This document shows, one piece after another, positions 48,470-60,330 of a stretch of 64,000 nt of DNA. Each line of letters begins with the position of its first letter. Positions within the stretch are counted from its first letter, which is position 1. Location: positions 139,750,223 through 139,814,222 of the forward strand of contig OW799233.1 of the NCBI GenBank assembly GCA_941918925.1, read 5' to 3'. A program made the position numbers and the translations under genes. Under the pieces are notes generated by a model. That model was not told the DNA's origin. It saw only the letters and a list, made by a program, of their open reading frames with translations, and did no database searches. This DNA comes from Phyto melanocephala (lineage: Eukaryota; Arthropoda; Insecta; Diptera; Rhinophoridae).

Positions 48470-51400
48470 TATTTTAGGAGCATACTCAAAATTTTAAGTC
48501 GATATCGTGCCAGGCAGTGAATTTCTTATTAAACTTCAAAAACATACCCTGGTAGGTGATTGTAGACATAAGGATTAAGACGCCTAAATTCTAGATTAGG
48601 CTTAAGAAAAAAACTGAGAAATGGGCTTGAATCTGACTGAGGTATAAAAGAAATAGATATGCTTCGGTGGTTTTAATAAAAATTACAAACGAAAATCTTT
48701 TAGCTTCTGGAGAAGCTGATTTTTACAATTAAATAAGAACTTGAAGCATTTCTGCAAGAGGCGTGGCACTTTTCAGATTTTTTAATAGGTACGGTATTTT
48801 ATATTCAAATTAAATTGTATGATATGTTTCATCTATAACGTTTCAGTAGTTGTGTTATAATTTTGGATATAAATTGGTCTTGAAATAGAACGTTGCAAAA
48901 TTCTGTTACAATGATATGATTACGATTAGAGACAAAAAATTTCGTTTTGCGTTGTAAATCCAGCATATAGTTAGTAGACATAAATACAAACAAAATTTTC
49001 ATTGGAAGAATAAAATCATTTCACTGTGGTAAAGAATTTTATTTTTTTTTTTAAATTATCACTTAATTTTTATTAACTGTAGAACTCTAAAAATGTGTGT
49101 TTAAAACGCAAAAATAAGTAAAAATGTTCAGTATAGAATTAAAAGCCGAAACTTTAAGACAAAACAAATTGTTTTTATATAACAAATACTAATTTTTCAG
49201 ATGCTAAAAGAGGGCTTTTGGGTTTACATAACAAAACTGCTTTATTTATTAAATTCTATTAAATTCATTATAAGACATTTATTTCAATTCATTAAAACTT
49301 TACCGAGATAATTATTCATACATGCACACATTGACATATACACTTTCATTCATATATATACACATACATAGAAACCCAAGCATTTGGCTCTGTTTTCTAC
49401 GAAGAATTTTTTGAAACTCTACAGCAGTTGCTTTTTTGTTTGTCTACGAGTCAATTCACAAAATGTCTCTTATTCATTTTCAAAAATTTCATTAGCCACT
49501 TTGCTAAAATTTTAACCCTACCCCTCAGTCATGCTCATGACGTCGAAATGTTATTAAAGTGCGCCTTGTGTTTGTTTCGTTAATTTTTGGTTTTGTTGTT
49601 TTTTTTTTTTTTTGGCTCAGCAAACAGACAATATTAAATGTCACGTTTGTGTTTTGCACTCGTATATTGTGACTTGTGGTCGGGTGATAAATTTTATTGT
49701 CTTTCTGGAGTTGTAGTTATATATGTATTTTTAAACATACATACGTATGTATGTAAACCGCTCAAGCACAATGTTATAGTGATAAATGCTCAGGAATGTG
49801 TATAGATTTCTATATACATAAGTGTCTATGTATTTATATAAAGGGTATTCTTAAAAAGTAGCAGATAGTTGCTCATGTGTGGTTTTTCTCCAACATACAT
49901 ATATCTGTGGTGGGAAGTTATAATAAATATTCCCTGCAATAATTGTGTAATGACTTGCTCTTACAACATACTTTTCAGCGACTACCACATATCGCCTAAG
50001 TAGTACTTTAGTTATCACTTGATGTATTAAGTGATATTTCTTAAAAGTTTTAACAGACATTTGTAAAAATACATACACAATAAAATTTTCTATTGCGAAA
50101 TTTTTTAGAAGTCTTTTAGATAATTTGTATAATTCATATCTCGTTTAATACGTTTAATAAAGTATTAGTATTAAAGACTTTTTACAAAAGCGGCCAAGCA
50201 GTTCATTAGTTGTATCATCCATGTATTTTAGACTTTCGATGATGAGTAATGTAAAGCAGAAAAAACAAACTGAATTTTTGCCCTTAAAAAAAAAGTAAAA
50301 AAAAAAGTAAGTAGTTTTGTAATCGAGCGTGGTACTTGCCTCCAATAACATCATCATGTTAAAACATTGGGTTTAGATGTCAAATTATAAGTCTTGAAAA
50401 ATTAGTTTTAAATTTTTGGGACTTTCAATTTTATCCGTCTCTAATCAGCATTACGCCCCTTGTCAAGATCCACACATGCGAATAATGGTTAAATTTGTTT
50501 GTTATAACATACAGCATTACGAAGTTATTTTGATGACTTAAGAACATGCTAGTGCAACCATTATGCATATATCGCGTTAACGACCTTTGTCTCTAGTATA
50601 CAATAGTATAGTTTTTAAAGAAGATCGTAACGAATAGTTCAACCAGCACAGTGCTCTAATTGTTCATACCGCAAATATGAAGTATTTTTTTTAAAGCGAT
50701 CTCCAGTCCGTTTAAAAGAAATTAACCAGCATTTTTAAAAGGTTTAAATGTAACAATATTAGTTAACGCATTGACTGCCAAGGCGCTTTCAGTAAATAAG
50801 ATGCTGGAGACCATATTATTTTTTTTAGGCTACTTTTAGTTATATTTACTTACGTAATATTTTTTATGAAATTCAACAATATGCATACGCTAAAAACTAA
50901 TTTAAGCTCAAGTAATACAAAGGTACGTCGAACATGTTCTTTATATTATTTTAAAACAGAATAGATGAGAGGACGAGAGACAGACGGCCAGAAAGAAGTC
51001 AAAAAAGGCATACACGTATTGTCCGCAAGAGTATTTTATGTGTTTAGAATGCTTTGGAAATCACCACAAACATGTTTAGTGTTAATTTGTGTCTTTTCAT
51101 TACAAAAATGGATTGCTTAATAATTTTTGGTAATACTCTGTATAATTAAACGAATTAAATTTTTTTTTATACAATTTTTTCCAATTAATTTTTGAGCTGC
51201 TTCAAAACCATTGTTACAGAAATTTCTTGGGGGCCATACATAATACTATTGCAATAAAATCCTTTTTATCGTCAGCCACCATTGTGTGACATTGCTAGAG
51301 ATAATGAAAATCGCGTCCACATAGTGCAGTATCCCACATATGCGTCCGACGTGGCAGTCAATGTGTTAGTAATTAATAATGTGTAATAAGTAAGAAATGG

Positions 51401-52925
51401 TCGTCCATTTCTTAAAAAGACAGAACTTGACAAATTTATATTAGAAAAATAATATCTACTAAATGTACTCTTTTAGACTTCGAAGAAGTAAAAATAAGGC
51501 AATACTTAATGTTCTCTTTTAGGCATGGACAAACTTAAAAAAAATTTATATATATTTTCGTTATGTGGAATGTACCATAATGACACGATCGAATACTTCA
51601 GACTTTATACTGGTATATTTGAAAATCAGCCTATGTTCTCTCTCTCTATAGAGATAAATGTAAAATTATCCTTATGTTAAAAAATATTAAAAGTACTAAT
51701 CTTAAACTACTACAAAAAAAAAAACATACACCACTCTTTAAGAACACCCTTTTGCATATGTGTACCTTTGCGTTCACCTAGAAACATACAACACATGTAG
51801 ATTTCTAATAATATTTATAAATATTTGTATATGTCTATCTATGTATTTGTGTATACAAATCTATTTTTATTTATATGCAAGTTTACGAACATATGCAGTT
51901 ATAGTTATATATTTGTATAAAACATGTAAATATAAAAGTATGTTTGTATTAGACTTTATAAATTTATATGATTTCTGTGCCATTTAAGTGCTAAATATTT
52001 ATTACGTATATATTTATGTATATGTGTACATATACATATATATTCTTGTCTTTTATTTAAAAATGGAAGAATAACACTATACATATGTAAATACATGCAT
52101 AAAGAATACTTATATGTATTTATATCCATATCTTTGTATATATGTTTGCCTATTCATCTACTCACTGGCACCCATGACTGTCAGTGTGTTTTAATAAATT
52201 ATTATTTAGAATTTTAGTTTCTAAAGTCATTCATCCATATAATATGCAAACACTCCGACATATTGTACAGTGATATTAATGAGTATTTTTGGGCAAAAAA
52301 ATTAAATAAATAAATTAAAGTTTTTCATATAAAGAAAAAAGGGACATAAATGCAAAAAAAACAATATTTTCGAAACGTGATTCCCTGAAATAATTGCGCT
52401 GTGCTCGAAATCAAATTCTTTCAATCAGATGGGAGCTAGTATTTTAGATTTTGTGCTATTATTGATTTTAGTAAAATTGTTTAATAAAAAAACAATATAA
52501 AATTGTTTTCTTAGTTATAAAGTAAAAATCTATATTTGCTGCATATGTTAATGCAACTTTTACTTTTGTATAACAAATTTAATATATTTAAGGCCATATT
52601 AAAAAAAAACTATAAAAGATTGATTGATCTTGTACTAATCAAATTTGTATACAAAATCACTCCTCTAAGCACTTTAAAAATCTATATATATATAATAAAC
52701 ATGAAAAACACAATATAACTATAGATGCTGTTTTAATCGAAATCAGCCTTTAGAAACTCACAACTAAAAAATGATTTTCTTCAAGCAATACAAACAATAC
52801 ATAGCCTGGATTTCAGAGTTAATGTTATAAGCCAATTTGCTTTATTATTTCCAAGTAAATTTTTAATTTTTAATTTTTTACATAGTTGATCGTGTTCTAC
52901 TATTCTAGCCCTATTACATTAAGGA
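48470..52925. other. Long unassigned AT-rich block
   Basis: About 4.4 kb without a recognisable gene or element, unlike the transposon-dense surroundings. It holds a 20-base perfect palindrome (ACATACATACGTATGTATGT near 49735) and TATG/TACA short repeats (51760-52150). A weak trace of the second DINE-like subfamily lies near 48560-48760. It could be intronic or intergenic. Confidence 0.5.
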
Positions 52926-53069
52926 ACAAGTAAAAGCACTATATTCGGCTGTGCCGAATCTTTTATACCCACCACCAATTTTGTGTACATTTAAAGCAAA
53001 ATATTTATTATCTTGTTAATCGCTATGGAATAATCTCTTTATAATGAAATATGTTTCACTTTCTTTGTA

Positions 53070-53670
53070 GAGGGTGGTTAAATTTTAAGGGCTCATGTTG
53101 AAGGTGAACTATACCTAGACGTCAAATTTGTTTTCTGCATTTCATTTGACATTTCTCAATCTCAAACTTACTCAATTTGATCCGTGGAAAGATACGCAAA
53201 TGAGCAACGCTTTAAAGTTATTCAGGTTTTTTATAAAAATGGGCGTTCAAGTCAAAATGCATTTTGTGCTTTTCGTAATTCTTTTGATCAACATAATCGT
53301 TCAAATTCATCCACAATTGGGAAAATTAAAAAAAGTGTTTAAATTTCTGCAAAACAGGTCTGTATAAAATGTTAGAAAATCTGTGAATGCCTTCTTAGTT
53401 CGTTGAACGGGAACCATAGTGTGGCAAAAGAGCAGTCAACCTCGACTCATCATCATGCCCAACAATTGAAAATAAGCATTGTCATTGAAAATTAGGACCA
53501 TCAGATAGAGGAGTGTCACCAAGGATGGTGGGGCCATTTGTCCGATATTTTGTTAAATACATAATTGAACCATAAAAATATTATCATTATAAAACGAAAT
53601 GATAATAATTTCTTAAATAATTTGTGTTTTATTTAAAATTAACATCGGCCCTTTAAATTTAACCACTCTT
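53070..53670 (+). mobile_element. Nested mariner derivative (A11)
   Basis: About 601 bp; TA before the left end (53068-53069), ends GAGGGTGGTTAAATTTTAAG and TTTAAATTTAACCACTCTT. The forward strand carries the helix-turn-helix relic (near 53255) and the decayed tail (GGGGCCATTTGTCCGATATT near 53541). Confidence 0.8.
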
Positions 53671-53889
53671 AATAACTTCGATATGCTAGTAAAATGTTTT
53701 CGTAAACTTAGTCTTTTAGTGAAAGTGGGCGTTTAAGTAGGCATGTCAATAAAGTTTCTGCTAACAAATACAACTTGATATTTCAATATAGTCCCTTATT
53801 TTCCCAAAAACTTTGTCAATAGAGAAATTACATGAATATAAGATAAACCGTTATATGGGAGGTAGGCGTTAAAGTGGGCATGTCACTTA

Positions 53890-54680
53890 AACTTTTTGTC
53901 ACAACAATAACTTTGATTAGAAGGATATGTGTAGCAAATTTCATCATCATACTTCTAATTTTGTGGGTTTTATGAGCTTTTAAATTTTATTAACGGTAGA
54001 TAACATGAAAAGTGGGCGTTATAGTAGGCATGTCAAAGTTGTTTTTGCTAATGAGTACAACTTAGATTTTTCAATATAGTCCTTTATTATTCCAAAACCT
54101 TTATTAATAGAGGAATAGTATAATTTTAGGTAAAACGTTATATGGGAGGTGGGCGTAAAAGTGGGCGTGGCACCTTAATTTTCATGCACAGTAACGATAT
54201 TGACTAGAAAGATAGACGTAGCAAATTATATCATCATACCTCTAATTTTGGCGGTTTTATGAGCTTTAAAATTTCATTAACGGTAGATATCGTGAAAAAG
54301 GGGCATTGTAGTAGGCGTGTCAAAGTTCTTTTTGCTAATGAGTACAACTTAGTTGTTTCAATGTAGTACTTTATAATTAAAAAATCTTATTATATTATAG
54401 GAATTTTAGGTAAAACGTTATATGGTAGGTGGGCGCAAAAGTGGGCGTGGCACCTTAATTTTCTTGCACAGTAACGATATTGACTAGAAAGATAGACGTA
54501 GCAAATTATATCATCATACCTCTAATTTTGGCGGTTTTATGAGCTTTAAAATTTCATTAACTGTAGATATCGTGAAAAAGGGGCATTGTAGTAGGCGTCT
54601 CAAAGTTATTTTTGCGAATGAGTACAACTTAGGTGTTTAAATATAGCCCTTTGTTATTCCAAAATCTTTATTAATAGAGA
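53890..54680. repeat. Tandem array of about 285-base units inside A11
   Basis: Three units, spaced 287 and 280 bases apart. Each contains TTTTATGAGCTTT, a GTAGATA..GTG block and AATGAGTACAACTTAG. A8 has two such units, A7 and A10 one each, so copy number varies among elements. Confidence 0.85.
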
Positions 54681-55143
54681 AATTATATGCATTTTAGATA
54701 AAACGTTATATGGGAGGTTGGCGTTAAAGTGGGCGTGGCACATTAATTTTCAATTACAAAAAAGATTCTCACCAAAAAGCAAAGTGTGCAAAATTTCAGA
54801 ATCGTACATCGAATTTTGTTGCTTTTATGACGTTTTTGTTTTTAAATATACTGAAAAATACACCGCGCGGTATAAATTTTCTTACATATTTATCTATAAC
54901 TCCTTTCCTAATGCATAGGTGTAAGCAATTTGTGGCCCCCTAGCTTTTTCGGTGCGACCTCTATCGTGCTTTCAACTGACGTACAGACAGACGGACAGAC
55001 GGACGGACATAGCTAGATCGTCATCAAATCAAACCCTGATTCAGAATAAATATACTTTATGGGGTCTAAAATGGATATTTCGATGTGTTACAAACGGAAT
55101 GACAAAATGAATATAGCCCCACCATTTTTTTGGTGGCGGGTGT

Positions 55144-56360
55144 AAAAAGATTGGTAGGAAAACGTTAAAAACTATAAAAATAGTGTTGCAAATATTAAAG
55201 TTTTGTAAAAGGAACGGATATTATATATTTATAAACGAAAAAACATATCAGTATTAGAAATTTATTGCTCTGGACAACTAAATTAGTTCTCCCAATTAAA
55301 TAGCCTTATTATTAAGATTTTTATGGAAATCACTTTTATCACAACCGAATTTGATTATCTGTATTAGGGTTCCCTACTAAATATTGATATATGTTACAAA
55401 AATTCCTATTTATATGTATGTCAATGTAAGCTATATTTGGTGTTTACAAACGATAAACAGTCGTATGTAATAATTATTTGTTACAAACATTAAATACAAA
55501 TACTATTTTTCAAACACATTTGATTTTTCTGTCAATTGTAAAAAATTCACATTAACTAAAATACAAAATCAATATTTTTATTAAGAACAAAATTTTAAAA
55601 TTTTTTTTAAAAATACTATATTATAGTGATACGAAAAAAATCTACAAGTGACTCTTTTAAAGGTAATATATAGATTATTTATTTATGTATATTATACATA
55701 TATGTATGTATATTTTTATATTTTTTTATGCATTTTATATGTATGTATGTACATACATACTTACTTTCTTGATGGTGTTGTAACGCGGTTGCAAAATGAT
55801 TTGAATTCAGTTTCAAAATCACAGTTTATCCTTATAATATTTGATATTTTTTAGTTTTAGTTTTACATTAAATATATACTTATGTATGTAAATACATATA
55901 CCTATGTATGTATGTATATACATATGTATATAATTGTAGATATTTGTTTCTTTGTATTTACATATACATATCTTTATATAATTATATTATAAAAAGATTA
56001 AAAATTAAAATAACTGAAAAAAATATGTTTAATTTCTTATTTTCATGGGTCAAATGAATAACTGATAATTACGATTAATTATTCTTTTACTAACACCAAT
56101 TAAAGTTTTTTCTTTTAGTTGCATCAATCATAAATTTGAAAACAAATACAGTTTTTTTTTTTTAATATCTGTAAAACCAACTAATAAAATCTCTTAACAC
56201 AACTAAAATTCTAATATTGCAATCAAATCTATCATGCTAGGAAAACAAATTTTCAGTTACTGTAAACGAATTGTGAGATAGTATGTGGAACCGAATGAAT
56301 TCGATTGGCAACAAATGTGGTTGCCACAACAAAACTGTTTTCTGTCTGTATTTGATGTCC
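55144..56360 (+). repeat. Direct duplication, copy 1
   Basis: It begins AAAAAGATTGGTAGGAAAAC right at the end of A11 and ends near GGCAACAAATGTGGTTGCCA. It aligns along its length with 58167-59455, with scattered substitutions and small indels. No coding. Contains TATG-type short repeats near 55690 and 55740. Confidence 0.85.
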
Positions 56361-56984
56361 ATGTTTACCCTCTGGATGGTATAAAAACTAAATACTAGAT
56401 TTTCGTTTATTAATTTTAGGAAAAATACAAAAGCAGCGGTATTTTGGTGCTTACATCTCAGTTAGTTTTAAACGAGCTTGTCAGATTTTCTCAGAAATAA
56501 TTTTTAAGACCATGGCTTATAATTTTCTGTTTTTGAAGTGTCTAGAAATTTTCTAGGAGTTTGAAAATTTTGTATGTATATTTAAAAAAAAATATTTTTC
56601 GGAAACAAAAACCAAGGCACTCGTATCCATTTGCTCATATCTCGGAAATTTTTAATATTCATTTGCTCCAAAAAATTTCTGATATTTTGATGCCTCTCAC
56701 GGATCTTGGCAATGTCAACGGACTTCAGAAAACTGATTTCTACATATACATACACGGTCAGATGGATAATGCTCAATCATTTCCTATTTACAAGCTTTCA
56801 GAAAAATAAACTTTATGGGATCAGAATAGAATATATACACCCATTTACACTGTCGTGTTAGGGGTATTATAAAATGTAACAAATTCAAAGGAATCGCCAA
56901 AATTTTAGATCCATTAACTAACATATATCATGCCCCTTAACCCATTTATGATTATAATTACCATCACGTTTTGAATTTCGGTGG

Positions 56985-58057
56985 ATGAAGAAATTTCTGC
57001 ATGTCAGTAATAAAAACGAATTAGACACAAATGACCGATTTGCCAAAGTGAGATCTTTACTCTATGTATTGAATAAAAAGTATTTACACTTTGGAATTTT
57101 CAGTGTGCATTTGTCAATTGACGAGCAAATGGTACGATACCTTGGAAAGCATTCGAGCAAAATGTACATCAGAAATAAGCTCATTTGTTTTGGCTTCAAG
57201 TTGTGGGTTCTGGCTTTATCTAATGGATATACATATGTATGTATTGATGTATACCATACGCTGGTTATAATCAAATATATAGTTAATAAATTGGATTTGG
57301 AGCTCACGTGGTATTGAGTTTGCTGGAAAATTTCAAGCACCCAGCACGGCACTTTGTATACTTTAACAATTTTTTCAGCTTATTTTACCTAATGTGCCTG
57401 CTGTCGGAAAAATTTAAACCGGCACAGCTAATATGGAAATTAAAAATTATAAAAGTTTAAATATTTATTGTAACTTGGCACGATAATGCGATTGTGACTT
57501 TAGCGACTAATTTTGATGACATCGACCCTATTACAACTGCCCGACGTAACAACCGCAAATCTCATAAGTATGTAAAGGTAAAAGAGCCTAATTTGATACA
57601 AAATCCTAGCTTACATATTGGAGGTGTTGATTTGGCAGACAATGAAATATTGAACTACCGTATAAATGTTAGAGGCAAGAAGTTGTGGTCCTCATTTTCG
57701 AATGCTGTGGACTCATCTGTAGTAAATGCTTAAAAGTTGCAGACTTTTGTGTGCAGAATAGGAAAAGTTCGAGGTAAAACACAACTAGAATTTCAGTCGG
57801 AAATCGCAAGAGCACTTCTTGTTTGCAAGGATACAGACGGACAGCAAATGGGAGCAGAGGAGTCAAGGTCTAAATGTAACAAATTGCAACAACATGTTAT
57901 TGTAAAGTCCGAAGATGGTAAAAAACGACGGTGTAAGCAATGCCACAGTCACACTCCATTTATGTGTAAAAAGTGCGACATGCACCTACATACAAAATGC
58001 TTTAAAATTTACCATAATAAATTTTTGTCACTAAATAAAATGCTTTTTGGCCCTTGA
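56985..58057 (+). pseudogene. piggyBac-type transposase relic
   Basis: Three frames in order. 56985-57317 contains FAKVRSLLYVLNKK and the first catalytic region VHLSIDEQMVRYLGKHSSKM, then FGFKLWVLALSNGY. The following shifted stretch (near 57365) should hold the second aspartate (DNFF type) but reads LTIFSAYF. 57494-57733 contains HIGGVDLADNEILNYRINVR, which keeps the third aspartate, and GKKLWSS. 57737-58057 ends with a Cys/His-rich domain (RCKQCHSHTPFMCKKCDMH, then LHTKCFKIYH) of the kind found at piggyBac C-termini. One catalytic residue is lost, with several frameshifts. The N-terminal half is not recognised. Confidence 0.85.
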
Positions 58058-58166
58058 AGTAAAATTCAATAAATAAAAATATTTCTAGATACTCTTGAAA
58101 TAAAATGTAATAAACAAAATGCTTTGTAGTTACTTATTTAAAATTTCATACCTGCACTAAATAAGG

Positions 58167-59455
58167 AAAAAGATTGGTAGGAAAACGGTAAAAACAATAA
58201 AAATTGTGTTGCAAATATTAAAATTTTGTAAAAGGAACCGATATTATATATTTATAAACGAAAAAATACAACAGTATTAGAAATTTATTGCTCAGGACAA
58301 CTAAATTAGTTCTCCTAACCAATTAGCCTTATTAATAAGATTAGTATTCAATTCACTTTTATCACAACCGAATTTAATTATCTGTATTAGGGTTCACAAC
58401 TAAATTTTAATTCATGCAATAAAAAATCCTATATTCCAATATTTTATTTTAAATAAAAATGAAATTTTAGTTATTGCAAAGAATTATTGGTTACTTGTAT
58501 TAATACAATTCGATTACATTAAACAAATGCTTAGAATTAAGCTATAATTGGTGTTTACAAACGAAAATTGTTACATATAATAATAATTTGTTACAAACAA
58601 TTAATACAAATATTATCTTTTAAACAAAATTTATTTATCTGTCAATTGTGAAAATTCAAAATCAAAATTAATATATGTACATATTTTGTTGAGAAAATAA
58701 TTTTAAAAATGAAGAAATATGAAGTTAAAAAAATATCTCAATCACTTTTTTGTTATACAAAACGAAATCTGCAAGAGACTGTTTAGTAAGGTAAGGACTC
58801 GATTTTACATTACAAAATATTATTATGTATTTCAGTAAGCAAAATGAACTTTCAAATAAGGAAATTTGCAAGTAATACTAACGTCATAGATGGTGCTGTA
58901 CTGGGGATGCGAAATTGTTTCAAGTCACTCAAAATACATACATATGGACATTTATTCAGTTGTAGTAAGTAAGTTTATATGGCTATAATATCTTCGAGCC
59001 ACATCTAACCGAATAAACTTATTAATGCTTACTTCTTTGCAGCGTTTGCACCGCCGCGTAATGCCCGTGTTGAACAAGACCAGTACAATCTTAGAGACTA
59101 AGAAGAAACCATGAATTTATCCTAATAATATTTGCAATTTCAAGTTTTATTTATGCATTAAAATGTTGATGTATTTATATACATATGTATGTACATGTAG
59201 ATATTTATTTTATAGGTATATTATTTCTGTATTATTAAATAAAAAATATAAAAAAAATATCAATAATACCGACTAAAAAAATCTGCTAACACAAACGTTG
59301 GGTTACTTAAATTCTACTGTTGCTACTAAATCTAAAATGCTAAGAATCAAATTTTTTTGTTATTACAAACGTATTAAGAGATAGTACGTGGAACCGAATG
59401 AATTCGATTGGCAACAAATTCGGTTGCCACAATGAATCTGTTTTCTGTGTGTGTA
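58167..59455 (+). repeat. Direct duplication, copy 2
   Basis: It repeats 55144-56360 in the same orientation, about 3.02 kb downstream at its start and 3.10 kb at its end. The piggyBac relic lies between the copies. The best-preserved shared blocks are AAATTTATTGCTC.GGACAACTAAATTAG, ATCACAACCGAATTT and GTGGAACCGAATGAATTCGA. Confidence 0.85.
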
Positions 59456-59939
59456 TACATATTTCGCCGATGGTAATTAAAATTACCACTCGTTTTCTAG
59501 GAAACTACAAAAACCACTCAGTTCAAAGTTTGGAATTTTCTTAATTAGCAACCAGCCAGGTCCAAAAAAAAATTTTATGTAAATCGGTCAACAGGAACTT
59601 GGTGCGGCGAAAAATGGGTTAATATTTAAAAATGATTTCTTGGCCTTTAGAACTGCGCCTTATAAACGTCGTCCTATTTGTTTAATTTTAAACTAATTTT
59701 TAAGGCATACCCGGTTGGCTTCTAAAACCACATATGTAATGTATGTACCTCCACAAAAAGTACTCCGTAATTTTTTATTCACCCGAACAAGATAGCCAAT
59801 TCACTGATACTGATTATTGTTACCAAGCGTTTGGCTCAACAATGTGATGGTTCAACTAGATAATATGTTGCGCCATTTTGTTGCAACAATGAAATGAGGA
59901 ATGACGAAATTACGAATCATTTTCCGTAGCTTTCGCACT
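59456..59939. other. Unassigned DNA
   Basis: No gene recognised. The first 60 bases weakly resemble the sequence after duplication copy 1 (GATGGTA.. AAACTACAAAA). Confidence 0.45.
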
Positions 59940-60330
59940 CACGCTAATGTTGAACAGGTTTTCGACATAAGGGACATCACATCTTTGGCACGTAAACTGC
60001 ACCAAACTGTTATGTTTTCATATTGTAATGAAGTATTAAGAGTCTTATGAGTAATGTACTCTTAAATATTAAAGTTCTGCTTGTTTGCATACCTGTTGAG
60101 ACAGAAATGGGTCTTATTCATGAAAATGATTTGACGATAAGCATTTGGTTTGTCCATTAGATGATTATTATCGAATTCGTTGATCACAGGACGCAATTTA
60201 TGGTTCGCTTGCTTTAATTGTTAGGCTAGTAAAACCTTATATTTATGTGGACTTAGATCTTTCCTCAGAACTAGTGAACGGCTATATTCCGATTTTAAGA
60301 AAGCGGCATCGAATCGACCAATTCGAAACC
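59940..60330 (-). pseudogene. Mariner transposase relic
   Basis: Reverse-strand frames read LRKDLSPHKYKVLLA, a stop, QLKQANHKLRPVINEFDNNH, NAYRQIIFMNKTHFCLNRYA, NKQNFNI, a stop, and TSLQYENITVWCSLRAKDVM. The first catalytic Asp (FSDEAHF) has become Asn (FMNKTHF). The helix-turn-helix and the second and third aspartate regions are not recognisable. Old and inactive. Confidence 0.75.

Larger units (their letters stand above)
52926..55143 (-). mobile_element. DINE-like element A11, reverse
   Basis: The hairpin TTCGGCTGTGCCGAA (52944-52958) marks its 3' end, and CCGCCACCAAAAAAATGGTG its 5' end near 55140. The GTCY block is at 54981-55011. Three tandem internal units are present (anchors at 53995, 54282 and 54562). 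The nested mariner is at 53070-53670. Its 5' boundary coincides with the start of the direct duplication at 55144. Confidence 0.82.

Noticed and set aside
57062..57352. 96-codon reverse frame
   Set aside because: It is antisense to the piggyBac relic, whose forward frame carries the recognisable motifs.
55144..59455. LTR retrotransposon suggested by two 1.2-kb direct repeats
   Set aside because: The repeats lack TG..CA ends. I saw no primer-binding site or polypurine tract, and the interior codes for a piggyBac-type transposase, not gag-pol.
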